From NCBI RefSeq assembly GCF_902158555.1, contig NZ_CABGGS010000001.1:434001-498000 (forward strand): 64,000 nt of DNA, given 5' to 3'. This DNA comes from Klebsiella spallanzanii (GTDB lineage Bacteria; Pseudomonadota; Gammaproteobacteria; Enterobacterales; Enterobacteriaceae). Positions 1-9,734 of the stretch are shown in pieces. The translations under genes were made by a program, and so were the position numbers. Numbering within the stretch: the stretch's first letter is position 1; each line of letters begins with the position of its first letter. The notes under the pieces were generated by a model. That model searched no databases, was not told where the DNA came from, and worked only from the letters and a program-made list of their open reading frames with translations.

Positions 1-230
1 GGCTGTAATTTTACTACTCATCCGACCACTAAAAAGCACTTATTTAGCCTTTATTTACATTCACCCGGTAACTTAGTTACATAAAAGTTAAAATAATACT
101 AACCATTAGTTAAATTAAGGGATTGGTGATTTTTATATTTTTTTTACACCCTTGCAGCTAATTTTTGCGAAATCTTTGCGCCCGACTTCCTATCCTCCTC
201 GTAAATCAAAAAGACACCCGGAGGTGGATT
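1..230. promoter_or_regulatory. AT-rich region upstream of kdpF
   Basis: No convincing gene lies here. The stretch is AT-rich, has a near-perfect palindrome at 68-80 (GTAAC, central TTA, GTTAC) and carries the KdpE-type site described separately. A possible -10 (TATCCT, 191-196) lies between that site and the kdpF ribosome binding site (GGAGG at 220-224). In E. coli the divergent gene ybfA lies on this side of kdpF; no start for it is visible in these bases. Confidence 0.5.
132..151 (+). promoter_or_regulatory. KdpE-type binding site
   Basis: The sequence TTTATA, a run of T, then TTTACACCC closely matches the E. coli KdpE operator as I recall it. It lies about 40 bases upstream of the likely kdp -10, where phospho-KdpE would activate transcription during potassium limitation. 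The match is visible; function is inferred from the E. coli operon. Confidence 0.75.
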
Positions 231-320
231 GTGACTGCAGGCGTAATCGCTGGCGTAGCGCTGGTGTTCCTGTTGCTGGCTTATCTGGTTTATGCCCTGA
301 TACACGCGGAGGCATTCTGA
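231..320 (+). CDS. kdpF: KdpF, small membrane subunit of the Kdp K+ pump
   Basis: A 29-codon gene with a GTG start behind a strong GGAGG site. The product is one hydrophobic helix ([20 protein letters not shown], then YALIHAEAF), nearly the E. coli KdpF sequence and the same length. KdpF is a lipid-like stabilising subunit of the KdpFABC complex in the inner membrane. Its stop TGA (318-320) overlaps the kdpA ATG (320-322) by one base, so kdpA translation is probably coupled to it. Confidence 0.9.
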   Translation: MTAGVIAGVALVFLLLAYLVYALIHAEAF

Positions 321-1999
321 TGGCCGCTCAAGGATTTTTACTCATCGCGAGCTTTATTCTGCTGCTGATGCTCCTGGCTCGTCCGCTGGGAACAGCGCTG
401 GCGACCATGATCAACGATGTCCCGTTACCGGGACTTGCCGGTATCGAACGCGGATTATGGCGGGCTGCGGGCATTCGTTCGCAGGAGATGAACTGGTATC
501 AATATTTATTCGCCATCCTGCTGTTTAACGCGCTGGGTCTGGTGGCGCTGTTTGCGCTGCTGATGTTCCAGGGCTCCCTGCCGCTTAATCCGCAGCATCT
601 GCCCGGCCTGTCGTGGGATCTGGCGCTGAATACGGCGGTGAGCTTTGTCAGCAACACCAACTGGCAGGCCTACGGCGGGGAAGCCACCATGAGCTACCTC
701 AGCCAGATGGCGGGACTGGCGGTACAAAACTTCCTCTCCGCTGCCACCGGCATCGCGGTAATCTTTGCCCTTACCCGCGCTTACGCCCGACAGAAGGTCA
801 GCACGCTTGGTAACGCCTGGATCGATCTGACTCGCATCACCCTCTGGCTGCTGCTGCCCATTTCGCTGCTGATTGCGCTGTTCTTTATTCAGCAGGGCGT
901 GCCGCAGAGCTTTGCGCCGTATCAGGGGTTTACCTCGCTGGAAGGGGTACGCCAGATGCTGCCGATGGGGCCGGTCGCCTCGCAGGAAGCGATTAAAATG
1001 CTCGGTACCAACGGCGGCGGCTTCTTTAACGCCAACTCGGCGCACCCGTTTGAAAACCCGACCGCACTGACCAACATGGTGCAGATGCTGGCGATCTTTC
1101 TGATCCCGGCGGCGCTGTGTTTTGCCTTCGGTGAGGTGGTGGGCGACCGCCGTCAGGGACGGGCAATTCTGTGGGCGATGACGCTTATCTTTATCGTCTG
1201 CGTGGCGGTCGTCATGTGGGCCGAAACTCGCGGTAACCCGCATCTGTTAAACCTTGGCGCCGATAGCAGTCTGAATATGGAAGGCAAAGAGAGCCGCTTC
1301 GGTATTCTCGCCAGCAGCCTGTTTGCCGTGGTCACTACCGCCGCCTCCTGCGGGGCGGTCAACGCGATGCATGACTCCTTTACCGCACTGGGCGGGATGG
1401 TGCCAATGTGGTTAATGCAGATTGGCGAAGTGGTGTTCGGCGGCGTTGGTTCAGGCCTGTACGGCATGCTGCTGTTCGTCATGCTGGCGGTATTTATCGC
1501 CGGGCTGATGATTGGCCGCACGCCGGAGTACCTCGGTAAGAAAATCGATGTCCGCGAAATGAAAATGATTGCCCTGGCTATCCTCGTCACCCCAACGCTG
1601 GTGCTGCTCGGCACGGCGCTGGCGATGATGACCGAGGCCGGGCGCGCGGGGATGTTTAACCCCGGTCCGCACGGCTTTAGCGAAGTGCTGTACGCCGTTA
1701 CCTCAGCGGCGAACAACAACGGCAGCGCCTTCGGCGGCTTAAGCGCGGCAACGCCGTTCTGGAACCTGTTGCTGGCGTTCTGCATGCTGGTCGGTCGCTT
1801 CGCGGTCATTATTCCAGTGATGGCGATTGCCGGTTCGCTGGTAACGAAGAAAATTCAGCCTGCCGGTAGCGGTACGCTCGCCACCCACGACGCGCTGTTT
1901 ATCGGACTGCTGATCGGCACCGTACTGCTGGTTGGCGCGCTGACCTTTATCCCCGCGCTGGCGCTCGGCCCGCTGGCGGAACACTTTTCCTTACTTTAA
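320..1999 (+). CDS. kdpA: KdpA, potassium-translocating subunit
   Basis: 559 residues (E. coli 557), a polytopic inner-membrane protein of the potassium-transporter superfamily. It forms the selectivity filter of the high-affinity KdpFABC pump. Loops typical of the filter are visible, such as [19 protein letters not shown] and [14 protein letters not shown] chose the ATG at 320 because it overlaps the kdpF stop and restores the family length; the longer in-frame reading from 152 would run through kdpF and has no ribosome site. The gene is second in the kdpFABCDE operon, 21 bases before kdpB. Confidence 0.96.
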   Translation: MAAQGFLLIASFILLLMLLARPLGTALATMINDVPLPGLAGIERGLWRAAGIRSQEMNWYQYLFAILLFNALGLVALFALLMFQGSLPLNPQHLPGLSWDLALNTAVSFVSNTNWQAYGGEATMSYLSQMAGLAVQNFLSAATGIAVIFALTRAYARQKVSTLGNAWIDLTRITLWLLLPISLLIALFFIQQGVPQSFAPYQGFTSLEGVRQMLPMGPVASQEAIKMLGTNGGGFFNANSAHPFENPTALTNMVQMLAIFLIPAALCFAFGEVVGDRRQGRAILWAMTLIFIVCVAVVMWAETRGNPHLLNLGADSSLNMEGKESRFGILASSLFAVVTTAASCGAVNAMHDSFTALGGMVPMWLMQIGEVVFGGVGSGLYGMLLFVMLAVFIAGLMIGRTPEYLGKKIDVREMKMIALAILVTPTLVLLGTALAMMTEAGRAGMFNPGPHGFSEVLYAVTSAANNNGSAFGGLSAATPFWNLLLAFCMLVGRFAVIIPVMAIAGSLVTKKIQPAGSGTLATHDALFIGLLIGTVLLVGALTFIPALALGPLAEHFSLL

Positions 2000-2020
2000 G
2001 CGATAGCGGAGCAACCTGTT

Positions 2021-4069
2021 ATGAGTCGTAAATCATTAGCCCTGCTGGAGCCGACGCTGGTGCGCCAGGCGCTGCTGGACGCAGTGAAAAAACTGAGCCC
2101 GTCAGTACAGTGGCGTAACCCGGTGATGTTTATCGTCTGGATTGGCAGCTTGTTAACCACCCTACTCGCCATCGCCATGGCAAGCGGGCAGATCGCGGGT
2201 AGCGCCGGGTTTACCGCCACTGTCAGTATCTGGCTGTGGTTCACCGTACTGTTTGCCAACTTCGCCGAAGCGATGGCTGAAGGCCGCAGTAAAGCGCAGG
2301 CCAATAGCCTTAAAGGGGTACAAAAGACCTCGTTTGCCCGCAAGCTACGCGCCCCACAGCACGATGCGCAAATTGATCACGTTCCCGCCGAAGAGCTGCG
2401 CAAAGGCGACGTGGTGCTGGTCGAGGCGGGGGATATTATTCCCTGCGATGGCGAAGTTCTCGAAGGCGGCGCGTCGGTAGATGAAAGCGCTATTACCGGC
2501 GAATCTGCACCGGTTATTCGTGAATCCGGCGGCGATTTCGCCTCGGTGACCGGCGGGACGCGTATTCTTTCTGACTGGCTGGTGATCCGCTGTAGCGTCA
2601 ACCCCGGCGAAACCTTCCTTGACCGGATGATCGCCATGGTTGAAGGGGCTCAGCGTCGCAAAACGCCAAACGAAATCGCGCTGACGATCCTGCTGATCGC
2701 CCTGACTTTAGTATTTCTGCTTGCCACCGCCACCATCTGGCCGTTCTCTGCATGGAGCGGTAACGCAGTCAGCGTGACGGTACTGGTGGCGCTACTGGTG
2801 TGCCTGATCCCCACTACTATCGGCGGCCTGCTGTCGGCCATCGGCGTCGCCGGGATGAGCCGGATGCTCGGCGCTAACGTGATCGCCACCAGCGGGCGCG
2901 CGGTCGAAGCGGCGGGCGATGTCGACGTGCTGTTGCTGGACAAAACCGGCACCATCACGCTCGGCAACCGCCAGGCCTCCGCGTTCCTGCCCGCTCAGGG
3001 CGTAGAAGAGAAAACCCTTGCCGATGCTGCCCAGTTGTCGTCGCTGGCGGATGAAACGCCGGAAGGTCGTAGCATCGTGGTGCTGGCGAAACAGCGCTTT
3101 AATCTGCGCGAGCGCGACCTGCAGTCACTGCACGCCACCTTTGTGCCGTTTACCGCGCAAACGCGGATGAGCGGTATCAATATCGACCAACGGATGATCC
3201 GCAAAGGTTCAGTCGACGCCATTCGTCGCCACGTGGAAGCCAACGGCGGCCACTTCCCGGCAGATGTTGAGAAACAGGTAGAAGAAGTGGCGCGTCTTGG
3301 CGCCACGCCGCTGGTGGTTGCTGAGGGCGAGCGGGTGCTGGGGATTATTTCGCTCAAAGATATCGTCAAGGGTGGTATTAAAGAGCGTTTTGCCCAGCTG
3401 CGTAAAATGGGGATTAAAACGGTGATGATCACCGGCGATAACCGCCTGACCGCCGCCGCCATTGCCGCAGAGGCCGGGGTGGATGACTTCCTTGCCGAAG
3501 CCACGCCGGAAGCCAAGCTGGCGCTGATCCGCCAGTATCAATCCGAGGGACGACTGGTGGCGATGACCGGCGACGGCACCAACGATGCCCCGGCGCTGGC
3601 GCAGGCCGACGTGGCGGTGGCGATGAACTCCGGAACCCAGGCGGCAAAAGAGGCCGGTAACATGGTGGATCTGGACTCCAACCCCACCAAACTGATCGAG
3701 GTCGTGCATATCGGTAAACAGATGCTGATGACCCGTGGCTCTTTAACCACCTTCAGCATCGCCAACGACGTGGCGAAATATTTCGCCATTATTCCGGCCG
3801 CGTTCGCCGCCGTCTATCCACCGCTGGCGATGCTTAACGTGATGCATCTGCACTCGCCCTCCTCGGCGATTTTAAGCGCGGTGATTTTTAACGCGCTGAT
3901 TATCGTCTTTCTGATCCCACTGGCGCTGAAGGGCGTGAGCTATAAACCGCTGACGGCCTCGGCGATGCTGCGCCGCAACCTGTGGGTCTACGGTCTCGGC
4001 GGGCTGCTGGTGCCGTTTATTGGTATCAAAGCCATCGACCTGTTACTGACCCTGACCGGGCTGCTGTGA
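2021..4069 (+). CDS. kdpB: KdpB, P-type ATPase subunit
   Basis: 682 residues, the same length as E. coli KdpB. It is the catalytic P-type ATPase of the K+ pump. The phosphorylation motif DKTGTIT carries the acceptor aspartate at residue 307. The TGES actuator motif (ITGESAPV), the hinge motif [20 protein letters not shown] and transmembrane helices at both ends are all present. ATP hydrolysis here drives K+ entering through KdpA. It lies between kdpA and kdpC with short gaps and its own ribosome site (GGAG before the ATG). Confidence 0.97.
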   Translation: MSRKSLALLEPTLVRQALLDAVKKLSPSVQWRNPVMFIVWIGSLLTTLLAIAMASGQIAGSAGFTATVSIWLWFTVLFANFAEAMAEGRSKAQANSLKGVQKTSFARKLRAPQHDAQIDHVPAEELRKGDVVLVEAGDIIPCDGEVLEGGASVDESAITGESAPVIRESGGDFASVTGGTRILSDWLVIRCSVNPGETFLDRMIAMVEGAQRRKTPNEIALTILLIALTLVFLLATATIWPFSAWSGNAVSVTVLVALLVCLIPTTIGGLLSAIGVAGMSRMLGANVIATSGRAVEAAGDVDVLLLDKTGTITLGNRQASAFLPAQGVEEKTLADAAQLSSLADETPEGRSIVVLAKQRFNLRERDLQSLHATFVPFTAQTRMSGINIDQRMIRKGSVDAIRRHVEANGGHFPADVEKQVEEVARLGATPLVVAEGERVLGIISLKDIVKGGIKERFAQLRKMGIKTVMITGDNRLTAAAIAAEAGVDDFLAEATPEAKLALIRQYQSEGRLVAMTGDGTNDAPALAQADVAVAMNSGTQAAKEAGNMVDLDSNPTKLIEVVHIGKQMLMTRGSLTTFSIANDVAKYFAIIPAAFAAVYPPLAMLNVMHLHSPSSAILSAVIFNALIIVFLIPLALKGVSYKPLTASAMLRRNLWVYGLGGLLVPFIGIKAIDLLLTLTGLL

Positions 4070-4079
4070 GGAAAAAACC

Positions 4080-4655
4080 ATGTCATTGATTCGTCCTGCT
4101 GTTGTGCTGTTTATTTTGTTAACGCTAATGACCGGCGGCGTCTATCCGCTATTAACCACCGCACTGGGACAGTGGTGGTTCCCGCAGCAGGCCAACGGCT
4201 CGCTGGTGCGCATTGACGGCGAAGTGCGTGGTTCCCGCCTGATCGGCCAGAACTTTACCACTGCGGGCTATTTCCAGGGCCGCCCTTCCGCGACGGCGGA
4301 GGTGGCGGATAACCCGCTGGCTTCCGGCGGCAGCAACCTTGCCGCCAGCAATCCGGCGTTGGATAAAGCCATCAGCGAACGAGTGCAGGCCCTGCGCGCC
4401 GCCAACCCGGATGCGAATCCGACGGTGCCGGTGGAGCTGGTTACTGCCTCAGCGAGCGGACTGGATTACAGCCTGACCCCATCCGCCGCGCTGTGGCAGG
4501 TGCCGCGCGTTGCCAAAGCGCGACAGCTTAGCGTTGAACAGGTCAGCCAGTTGGTTAACGAGGCAACGCAAAAACCGTTGCTCAGTTTTCTCGGCCAACC
4601 TGTGGTAAATATACTGCTGCTGAATATGTCGCTGGATGCCCTAAAGGATAAGTAA
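4080..4655 (+). CDS. kdpC: KdpC, accessory subunit of the K+ pump
   Basis: 191 residues (E. coli 190) with one N-terminal membrane helix (about residues 5-28) and a periplasmic domain. Typical KdpC sequences are visible: [26 protein letters not shown] and a C-terminal LGQPVVNIL segment. KdpC stabilises the complex and is thought to raise the affinity of KdpB for ATP. The start ATG is 10 bases after the kdpB stop with a GAGG site; kdpD starts one base after its stop. Confidence 0.95.
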   Translation: MSLIRPAVVLFILLTLMTGGVYPLLTTALGQWWFPQQANGSLVRIDGEVRGSRLIGQNFTTAGYFQGRPSATAEVADNPLASGGSNLAASNPALDKAISERVQALRAANPDANPTVPVELVTASASGLDYSLTPSAALWQVPRVAKARQLSVEQVSQLVNEATQKPLLSFLGQPVVNILLLNMSLDALKDK

Positions 4656-4656
4656 G

Positions 4657-7344
4657 ATGAGTGACGAGCCGCTGCGTCCGGACCCTGACCGCCTGTTGCA
4701 ACACACCGCCTCTGCGCATCGCGGAAAACTGAAGGTGTTTTTTGGCGCCTGCGCGGGGGTGGGCAAAACCTGGGCGATGCTGGCGGAAGCGCAGCGGCTG
4801 CGCGCCCAGGGGCTGGATATTCTGATTGGCGTGGCGGAAACCCACGGGCGTAAAGAGACGGCGGCAATGCTTGAGGGGCTCAGCACCCTCCCCCTGCGCC
4901 GCCTTTCCCATCGTGGGCGCTACGTTAAAGAGTTTGACCTTGACGGCGCGCTGGCCCGCCGTCCGGCGCTGATCCTGGTCGATGAGCTGGCGCACAGTAA
5001 CGCGCCCGGCTCGCGCCATCCTAAACGCTGGCAAGACGTTGAAGAGCTGCTCGAAGCCGGCATTGACGTTTTTACTACCGTTAACGTCCAGCATCTGGAA
5101 AGCCTTAACGATGTGGTCAGCGGCATCACCGGCGTACAGGTCCGCGAAACCGTCCCCGACCCATTCTTCGACGCCGCCGACGATGTGGTGCTGGTTGACC
5201 TTCCCCCCGACGATCTGCGCCAGCGGCTTAATGAAGGTAAAGTTTATATCGGCGGTCAGGCCGAGCGGGCAATTGAGAACTTCTTTCGCAAAGGCAACCT
5301 GATTGCCCTGCGCGAGCTGGCGTTGCGCCGCACCGCCGATCGGGTCGATGAGCAGATGCGCGCCTGGCGCGACCGTCAGGGGCAGGAAAAGGTCTGGCAT
5401 ACCCGCGACGCCATTTTGCTGTGCATCGGCCATAATACCGGCAGCGAAAAACTGGTTCGCGCCGCCGCCCGACTGGCGGCTCGCCTGGGCAGCGTCTGGC
5501 ATGCAGTTTACGTTGAAACCCCTTCTTTACATCGTCTGCCGGAAGCAAAGCGACGGGCGATTCTCGCCGCGCTCAGGCTAGCGCAGGAGCTGGGGGCAGA
5601 GACTGCCACGCTCTCCGATCCTTCCGAAGAGAAGGCCGTTCTGCACTACGCTCGCGAACATAACCTCGGAAAAATAGTGATTGGCCGCCAGCAGAAAAGA
5701 CGCTGGTGGGATCGTAGCGGTTTCGCCGATCGCCTGGCCCGACACGCGCCGGATCTCGATCTGGTCGTCATCGCGCTGGATGAAAAGGCGGCCCCTCTGC
5801 CCGCTCGCGCCAGCGATGGCCGCACGGCAATGGAAAAATGGCGTTTGCAGGTTCAGGGCTGCGTGGTTGCCATCGCGCTGTGCGCGGTCATTACCGTCGT
5901 CGCGATGCAGTGGCTGATGGCCTTTGAGGCCGCCAACCTGGTGATGCTGTATCTGCTCGGGGTGGTGATTATCGCCCTCGTGTATGGCCGCTGGCCGTCG
6001 GTGCTGGCGACGGTGATTAACGTGGTCAGCTTTGACCTGTTTTTTGTTGCGCCGCGCGGTACGCTGGCGGTGTCTGACGTGCAGTATCTGCTGACCTTTG
6101 GCGTGATGCTGACCGTCGGGCTGCTGATTGGTAATCTGACCGCTGGCGTACGCTACCAGGCGCGGGTGGCGCGCTATCGCGAACGACGCACCCGTCATCT
6201 TTACGAAATGTCAAAAGCGCTGGCGGTGGGCCGCAGCCGTGAAGATATCACCACCACCAGCGAGCGATTTATTGCCTCGACGTTTCAGGCGCGCAGCCAG
6301 CTGCTGCTACCCGATGATGCAGGCAAACTTTCTGGTCTGACTCAGCAAGCGGCAACAATCACCTGGGATGACGCGATAGCCCTCTGGAGCTTCGATAAAG
6401 GCCAGCCCGCCGGAGCCGGTACCGACACACTGCCCGGCGTGCCCTACCAAATTCTGCCGCTGAAAAGCGCGGCCCGTACCTGGGGATTGCTGGTGGTGGA
6501 GCCGGATAATCTGCGCCAGCTCATGATCCCCGAACAACAGCGTCTGCTGGAAACCTTCACCCTGCTGGTTGCCAGCGCACTCGAAAGGCTGACGTTGACC
6601 GCCAGCGAAGAGCAGGCGCGGATGAATAGCGAACGGGAGAGCCTGCGCAACTCGCTGCTGGCGGCGCTGTCCCATGATTTGCGTACCCCGCTGACGATAC
6701 TGTTCGGCCAGGCGGAGATCCTGACGCTGGACCTTGCCAGCGAAGGGTCAAAGCACGCCCCGCAAGCCAATGAGATTCGCCAGCATGTGCTGAACACCAC
6801 GCGGCTGGTCAATAACCTGCTCGATATGGCGCGGATCCAGTCCGGCGGCTTTAATTTGCATAAAGAGTGGTTAACCCTGGAAGAGGTGGTCGGCAGCGCT
6901 TTGCGTATGCTGGAGCCGGGTCTCGGCGGGCGGCATATTCAGCTTGCGCTGCCGGATCCGCTGCTGCTGGTGCACGTTGACGGTCCGCTATTTGAACGGG
7001 TGCTGATTAATCTGCTGGAAAATGCGGTGAAATACGCCGGGCCGCAGGCGCAAACCGGCATTACGGCGCATACCGACCCGCATAATTTGTTTCTGGAGGT
7101 GTGGGATAACGGGCCCGGTATCCCAGCAGGGCAGGAACAGGCTATCTTTGATAAGTTCGCCCGCGGCAATAAAGAGTCGGCCATTCCCGGCGTTGGCCTG
7201 GGGCTGGCGATTTGTCAGGCCATCGTTGAAGTGCACGGCGGGACGATTAGCGGCGCGACGCGTCCGGAAGGCGGTGCCTGTTTCCGTGTTACACTGCCGC
7301 GAGAAGCGCCCCCTGAACTGCAAGAGCTAGCCGAGGAAATGTGA
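4657..7344 (+). CDS. kdpD: KdpD, sensor histidine kinase for K+ limitation
   Basis: 895 residues (E. coli 894). In order: N-terminal KdpD domain with a Walker A-type GACAGVGKTW near residue 29, a universal-stress-protein-like domain (about 250-370), a cluster of membrane helices (about 400-490), a GAF-like region, and a histidine kinase core. The phospho-acceptor is His673 in ALSHDLRTPLT; the ATPase part has NLLENAVKYA, DNGPGIP and GVGLGLAI. KdpD phosphorylates KdpE when potassium is scarce. The ATG at 4657 lies one base after the kdpC stop. Confidence 0.96.
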   Translation: MSDEPLRPDPDRLLQHTASAHRGKLKVFFGACAGVGKTWAMLAEAQRLRAQGLDILIGVAETHGRKETAAMLEGLSTLPLRRLSHRGRYVKEFDLDGALARRPALILVDELAHSNAPGSRHPKRWQDVEELLEAGIDVFTTVNVQHLESLNDVVSGITGVQVRETVPDPFFDAADDVVLVDLPPDDLRQRLNEGKVYIGGQAERAIENFFRKGNLIALRELALRRTADRVDEQMRAWRDRQGQEKVWHTRDAILLCIGHNTGSEKLVRAAARLAARLGSVWHAVYVETPSLHRLPEAKRRAILAALRLAQELGAETATLSDPSEEKAVLHYAREHNLGKIVIGRQQKRRWWDRSGFADRLARHAPDLDLVVIALDEKAAPLPARASDGRTAMEKWRLQVQGCVVAIALCAVITVVAMQWLMAFEAANLVMLYLLGVVIIALVYGRWPSVLATVINVVSFDLFFVAPRGTLAVSDVQYLLTFGVMLTVGLLIGNLTAGVRYQARVARYRERRTRHLYEMSKALAVGRSREDITTTSERFIASTFQARSQLLLPDDAGKLSGLTQQAATITWDDAIALWSFDKGQPAGAGTDTLPGVPYQILPLKSAARTWGLLVVEPDNLRQLMIPEQQRLLETFTLLVASALERLTLTASEEQARMNSERESLRNSLLAALSHDLRTPLTILFGQAEILTLDLASEGSKHAPQANEIRQHVLNTTRLVNNLLDMARIQSGGFNLHKEWLTLEEVVGSALRMLEPGLGGRHIQLALPDPLLLVHVDGPLFERVLINLLENAVKYAGPQAQTGITAHTDPHNLFLEVWDNGPGIPAGQEQAIFDKFARGNKESAIPGVGLGLAICQAIVEVHGGTISGATRPEGGACFRVTLPREAPPELQELAEEM

Positions 7345-8018
7345 TTAACGTTTTGATCATCGAAGACGAAAACGCTATCCGCCGCTTTCTGCGCACCGCG
7401 CTGGAAGCCGACGGCATGCGGGTATTTGAGGCAGAAACGCTGCAACGCGGGCTGATTGAGGCCGCCACCCGCAAGCCGGATTTGGTCATTCTCGATCTTG
7501 GTCTGCCCGATGGTGACGGTAATACGTTTATTCGCGAGGTTCGCCAGTGGAGCCAGATGCCAATTATTGTGCTATCGGCACGCGCTGAGGAGCAGGATAA
7601 AATCGCCGCTCTCGACGCTGGTGCCGATGATTATCTGAGTAAACCGTTTGGTATTGGCGAACTGCAGGCGCGTTTACGCGTGGCCCTGCGCCGCCATGCT
7701 GGCGCTCAGGCTGACGAGCCTCTGGTGCGCTTTGCCAATATTGAAGTGGATATCCCCGCCCGCCGCATCGTACGCGGCGGCGAAGAGATTCATCTGACGC
7801 CAATTGAGTTTCGTCTGCTGGCAGTATTGTTAAATAATCCCGGTAAGGTGCTGACCCAGCGACAGTTGCTCAATCAGGTCTGGGGGCCGAATGCGGTGGA
7901 ACACAGCCACTACCTGCGGATTTATATGGGTCATCTGCGGCAAAAGCTGGAGGTTGACCCGGCACGACCGCAGCATTTGCTGACCGAAACGGGGATCGGC
8001 TACAGGTTTATGCCGTAG
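7341..8018 (+). CDS. kdpE: KdpE, OmpR-family response regulator
   Basis: 225 residues, same as E. coli. A receiver domain with acceptor Asp52 (VILDLGLPDGDG) and conserved Lys (YLSKPFG) is followed by a winged-helix DNA-binding domain (LTPIEFRLLAVL to TGIGYRF). It activates the kdp promoter, for which a matching site lies at 132-151. The start is GTG at 7341, overlapping the kdpD stop (TGA 7342-7344) by four bases, which indicates translational coupling of kinase and regulator. Confidence 0.96.
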   Translation: MINVLIIEDENAIRRFLRTALEADGMRVFEAETLQRGLIEAATRKPDLVILDLGLPDGDGNTFIREVRQWSQMPIIVLSARAEEQDKIAALDAGADDYLSKPFGIGELQARLRVALRRHAGAQADEPLVRFANIEVDIPARRIVRGGEEIHLTPIEFRLLAVLLNNPGKVLTQRQLLNQVWGPNAVEHSHYLRIYMGHLRQKLEVDPARPQHLLTETGIGYRFMP

Positions 8019-8053
8019 CCGTTGCCCCAGGTTGCGATTGGGAGAGTTTATTT

Positions 8054-8141
8054 CCCGGCGGCGCTGCGCTTAGCCGGACTACAGGTCCACCGACATCTGG
8101 GAATCGGTAGCCCGGGTAAGGCGTTTACGCCGCAACCCGGG
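8054..8141. repeat. Intergenic palindromic repeat pair
   Basis: Two GC-rich palindromic units lie between the convergent kdpE and the sugar cassette. Unit 1 (8054-8079) pairs CCGGC with GCCGG; unit 2 (8107-8141) pairs CCCGGGT with ACCCGGG around a GGCGTTTACGCC core. This resembles the REP/BIME-like elements scattered between convergent genes in Klebsiella-type genomes and may end transcription or stabilise 3' ends. Family membership is inferred from pattern only. Confidence 0.65.
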
Positions 8142-8149
8142 GGAGGTAA

Positions 8150-8845
8150 TTATTGCCCGTAGTAAGCCCCTGCCCCATGCTTGCGTAAATAGTGCTTATC
8201 CAGCAGCGTCGCAGAGACCGGCTGTTCGTCAGTGCTCAACTGGCGGGTCCACATATTCATATAGGCAATCTCTTCCAGCACCACCGCATTATGCACCGCG
8301 TTCGCCGGATCTTTTCCCCACGCAAAAGGCCCATGACCATGCACCAGCGCGGCGGGCACGCTGAGCGGTTCGATATCTTGCGTCCTGAACGTTTCAATAA
8401 TCACGTGGCCGGTATTGGTTTCATAATCACCGAGAATTTCATCGTCGCTTAGCGGACGGGTGCAGGGAATTGGCCCATAAAAATAGTCGGCATGGGTGGT
8501 CCCAATGGCCAGCAGCGGCCTGCCAGACTGCGCCCAAATCGTCGCGTGGCGTGAGTGCGTATGCACAATCCCGCCCACGCCGCTAAAGGCTTTATACAGT
8601 TCAAGATGCGTCGGCGTATCGGATGAAGGCTTGTAGCGCCCTTCCACCACTCGCCCGGTCGCCAGTTCAACCACCACCATATCGTCAGCCGACATCACAT
8701 CATATTCAACGCCGGAGGGCTTAATCACCATCATCCCCGCCTCGCGATCGATACCGCTGACGTTGCCCCAGGTAAAGGTGACAAGGTTAAATTTCGGCAG
8801 CGCCAGATTGGCGTCAAGAACCGTCTGCTTCAGATTATCCAGCAT
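8150..8845 (-). CDS. L-ribulose-5-phosphate 4-epimerase (AraD/UlaF/SgbE type)
   Basis: 231 residues, the length of E. coli AraD, with long identical stretches. Every key residue is at the AraD number: Asp76, metal ligands His95 and His97 (HTHSRH), Asp120, His171 (HGHGPF) and Tyr229 near the C-terminal YYGQ. The zinc enzyme interconverts L-ribulose 5-phosphate and D-xylulose 5-phosphate, feeding the pentose phosphate pathway. It is the last gene of the cassette; its ATG overlaps the end of the 3-epimerase gene by 11 bases behind AGGAG. No araBA genes are nearby, so this copy probably serves the cassette rather than arabinose. Confidence 0.93.
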   Translation of the reverse strand: MLDNLKQTVLDANLALPKFNLVTFTWGNVSGIDREAGMMVIKPSGVEYDVMSADDMVVVELATGRVVEGRYKPSSDTPTHLELYKAFSGVGGIVHTHSRHATIWAQSGRPLLAIGTTHADYFYGPIPCTRPLSDDEILGDYETNTGHVIIETFRTQDIEPLSVPAALVHGHGPFAWGKDPANAVHNAVVLEEIAYMNMWTRQLSTDEQPVSATLLDKHYLRKHGAGAYYGQ

Positions 8846-9734
8846 ACTTCACTCCTGAATTCACATCGGCTTCATACTGCGGGATAAGAAAACCCTGCTG
8901 GTATTTATCCGTTAACCACGCTTTAGCCTCGGCAATTCTCTCGCTATCCAGCCCGTCATTTTTGGCCCACATCTCAATCAACCATGCGCCGCGATAGTTC
9001 AGCGCCGAGAGCGTACGGAATATCTCCGTAAAATCAACGCAGCCGGTACCGAACGGCACGTCGCGGAACTGACCCAGCGAGGCGTGTGAAACAGGCTGGG
9101 TGTCCTTCAAATGGATGGCGGTGATTTTATGAATCCCCTTACTTAACTCTTCAGGAACATCGTTTTGCCAGGCGCTCAGGTTGCCGACGTCCGGATAGAC
9201 GCAAAACCACGGGCTGCACACCTTACGCTCCAGATCCAGCCAGCGGGAGATGTTGCTCATAAAAGCGGTATCCATAATCTCCATCGACAGCATTACCTGC
9301 GCTTTAGCCGCTTCGGCCACCGCCCAGTTGATCCCTTCAATAAAATATTCCCGGGTCTGCGCCGAAGAGGATTCATAATAGACGTCATAGCCTGCCAGCT
9401 GAATATTGCGGATCCCGACGTGGCTGGCAAAGTCCAGCGCATCAAGCATCAGCTCGCGCGCCTTTAGCCGGGTGTCACGGTTGACGCTGCCAAAAGGATA
9501 GCTGCGGTGCGCGGAGAGGCACATGCTCGGTACATCAATGCCGCTGTTAATTTTGTCCGCCACAAACGCCAGGCGCTGCCCTCGATTCCAGCGCAATCGG
9601 GCCTGGCGTTCCGGGCTTTCGTCAACAGACATTTCGAGAAAGTCGAACTCCAGATTTGCCGCCATCTCAAAGCGTTGTGCCCAGTTCAGATCCCCAGGAA
9701 GCGCTTTTTCGTAAATACCTAGTCTGGGTTTCAT
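8835..9734 (-). CDS. L-xylulose-5-phosphate 3-epimerase (UlaE/SgbU type)
   Basis: 299 residues, a TIM-barrel epimerase closely similar to UlaE ([40 protein letters not shown]). The four metal ligands of the family are present: Glu152 (MEIMD), Asp182 ([10 protein letters not shown]), His208 (AIHLKDT) and Glu254 (LIEMWA). The known reaction is L-xylulose 5-phosphate to L-ribulose 5-phosphate, linking the kinase above it to the 4-epimerase below it. Its ATG overlaps the kinase stop as ATGA, so the three enzymes are probably translated together. Confidence 0.9.
   Translation of the reverse strand: MKPRLGIYEKALPGDLNWAQRFEMAANLEFDFLEMSVDESPERQARLRWNRGQRLAFVADKINSGIDVPSMCLSAHRSYPFGSVNRDTRLKARELMLDALDFASHVGIRNIQLAGYDVYYESSSAQTREYFIEGINWAVAEAAKAQVMLSMEIMDTAFMSNISRWLDLERKVCSPWFCVYPDVGNLSAWQNDVPEELSKGIHKITAIHLKDTQPVSHASLGQFRDVPFGTGCVDFTEIFRTLSALNYRGAWLIEMWAKNDGLDSERIAEAKAWLTDKYQQGFLIPQYEADVNSGVKYAG

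Noticed and set aside
506-1243. 245-codon minus-strand frame across kdpA
   Set aside because: His/Gln/Arg-rich translation typical of antisense frames and no supporting start signals.
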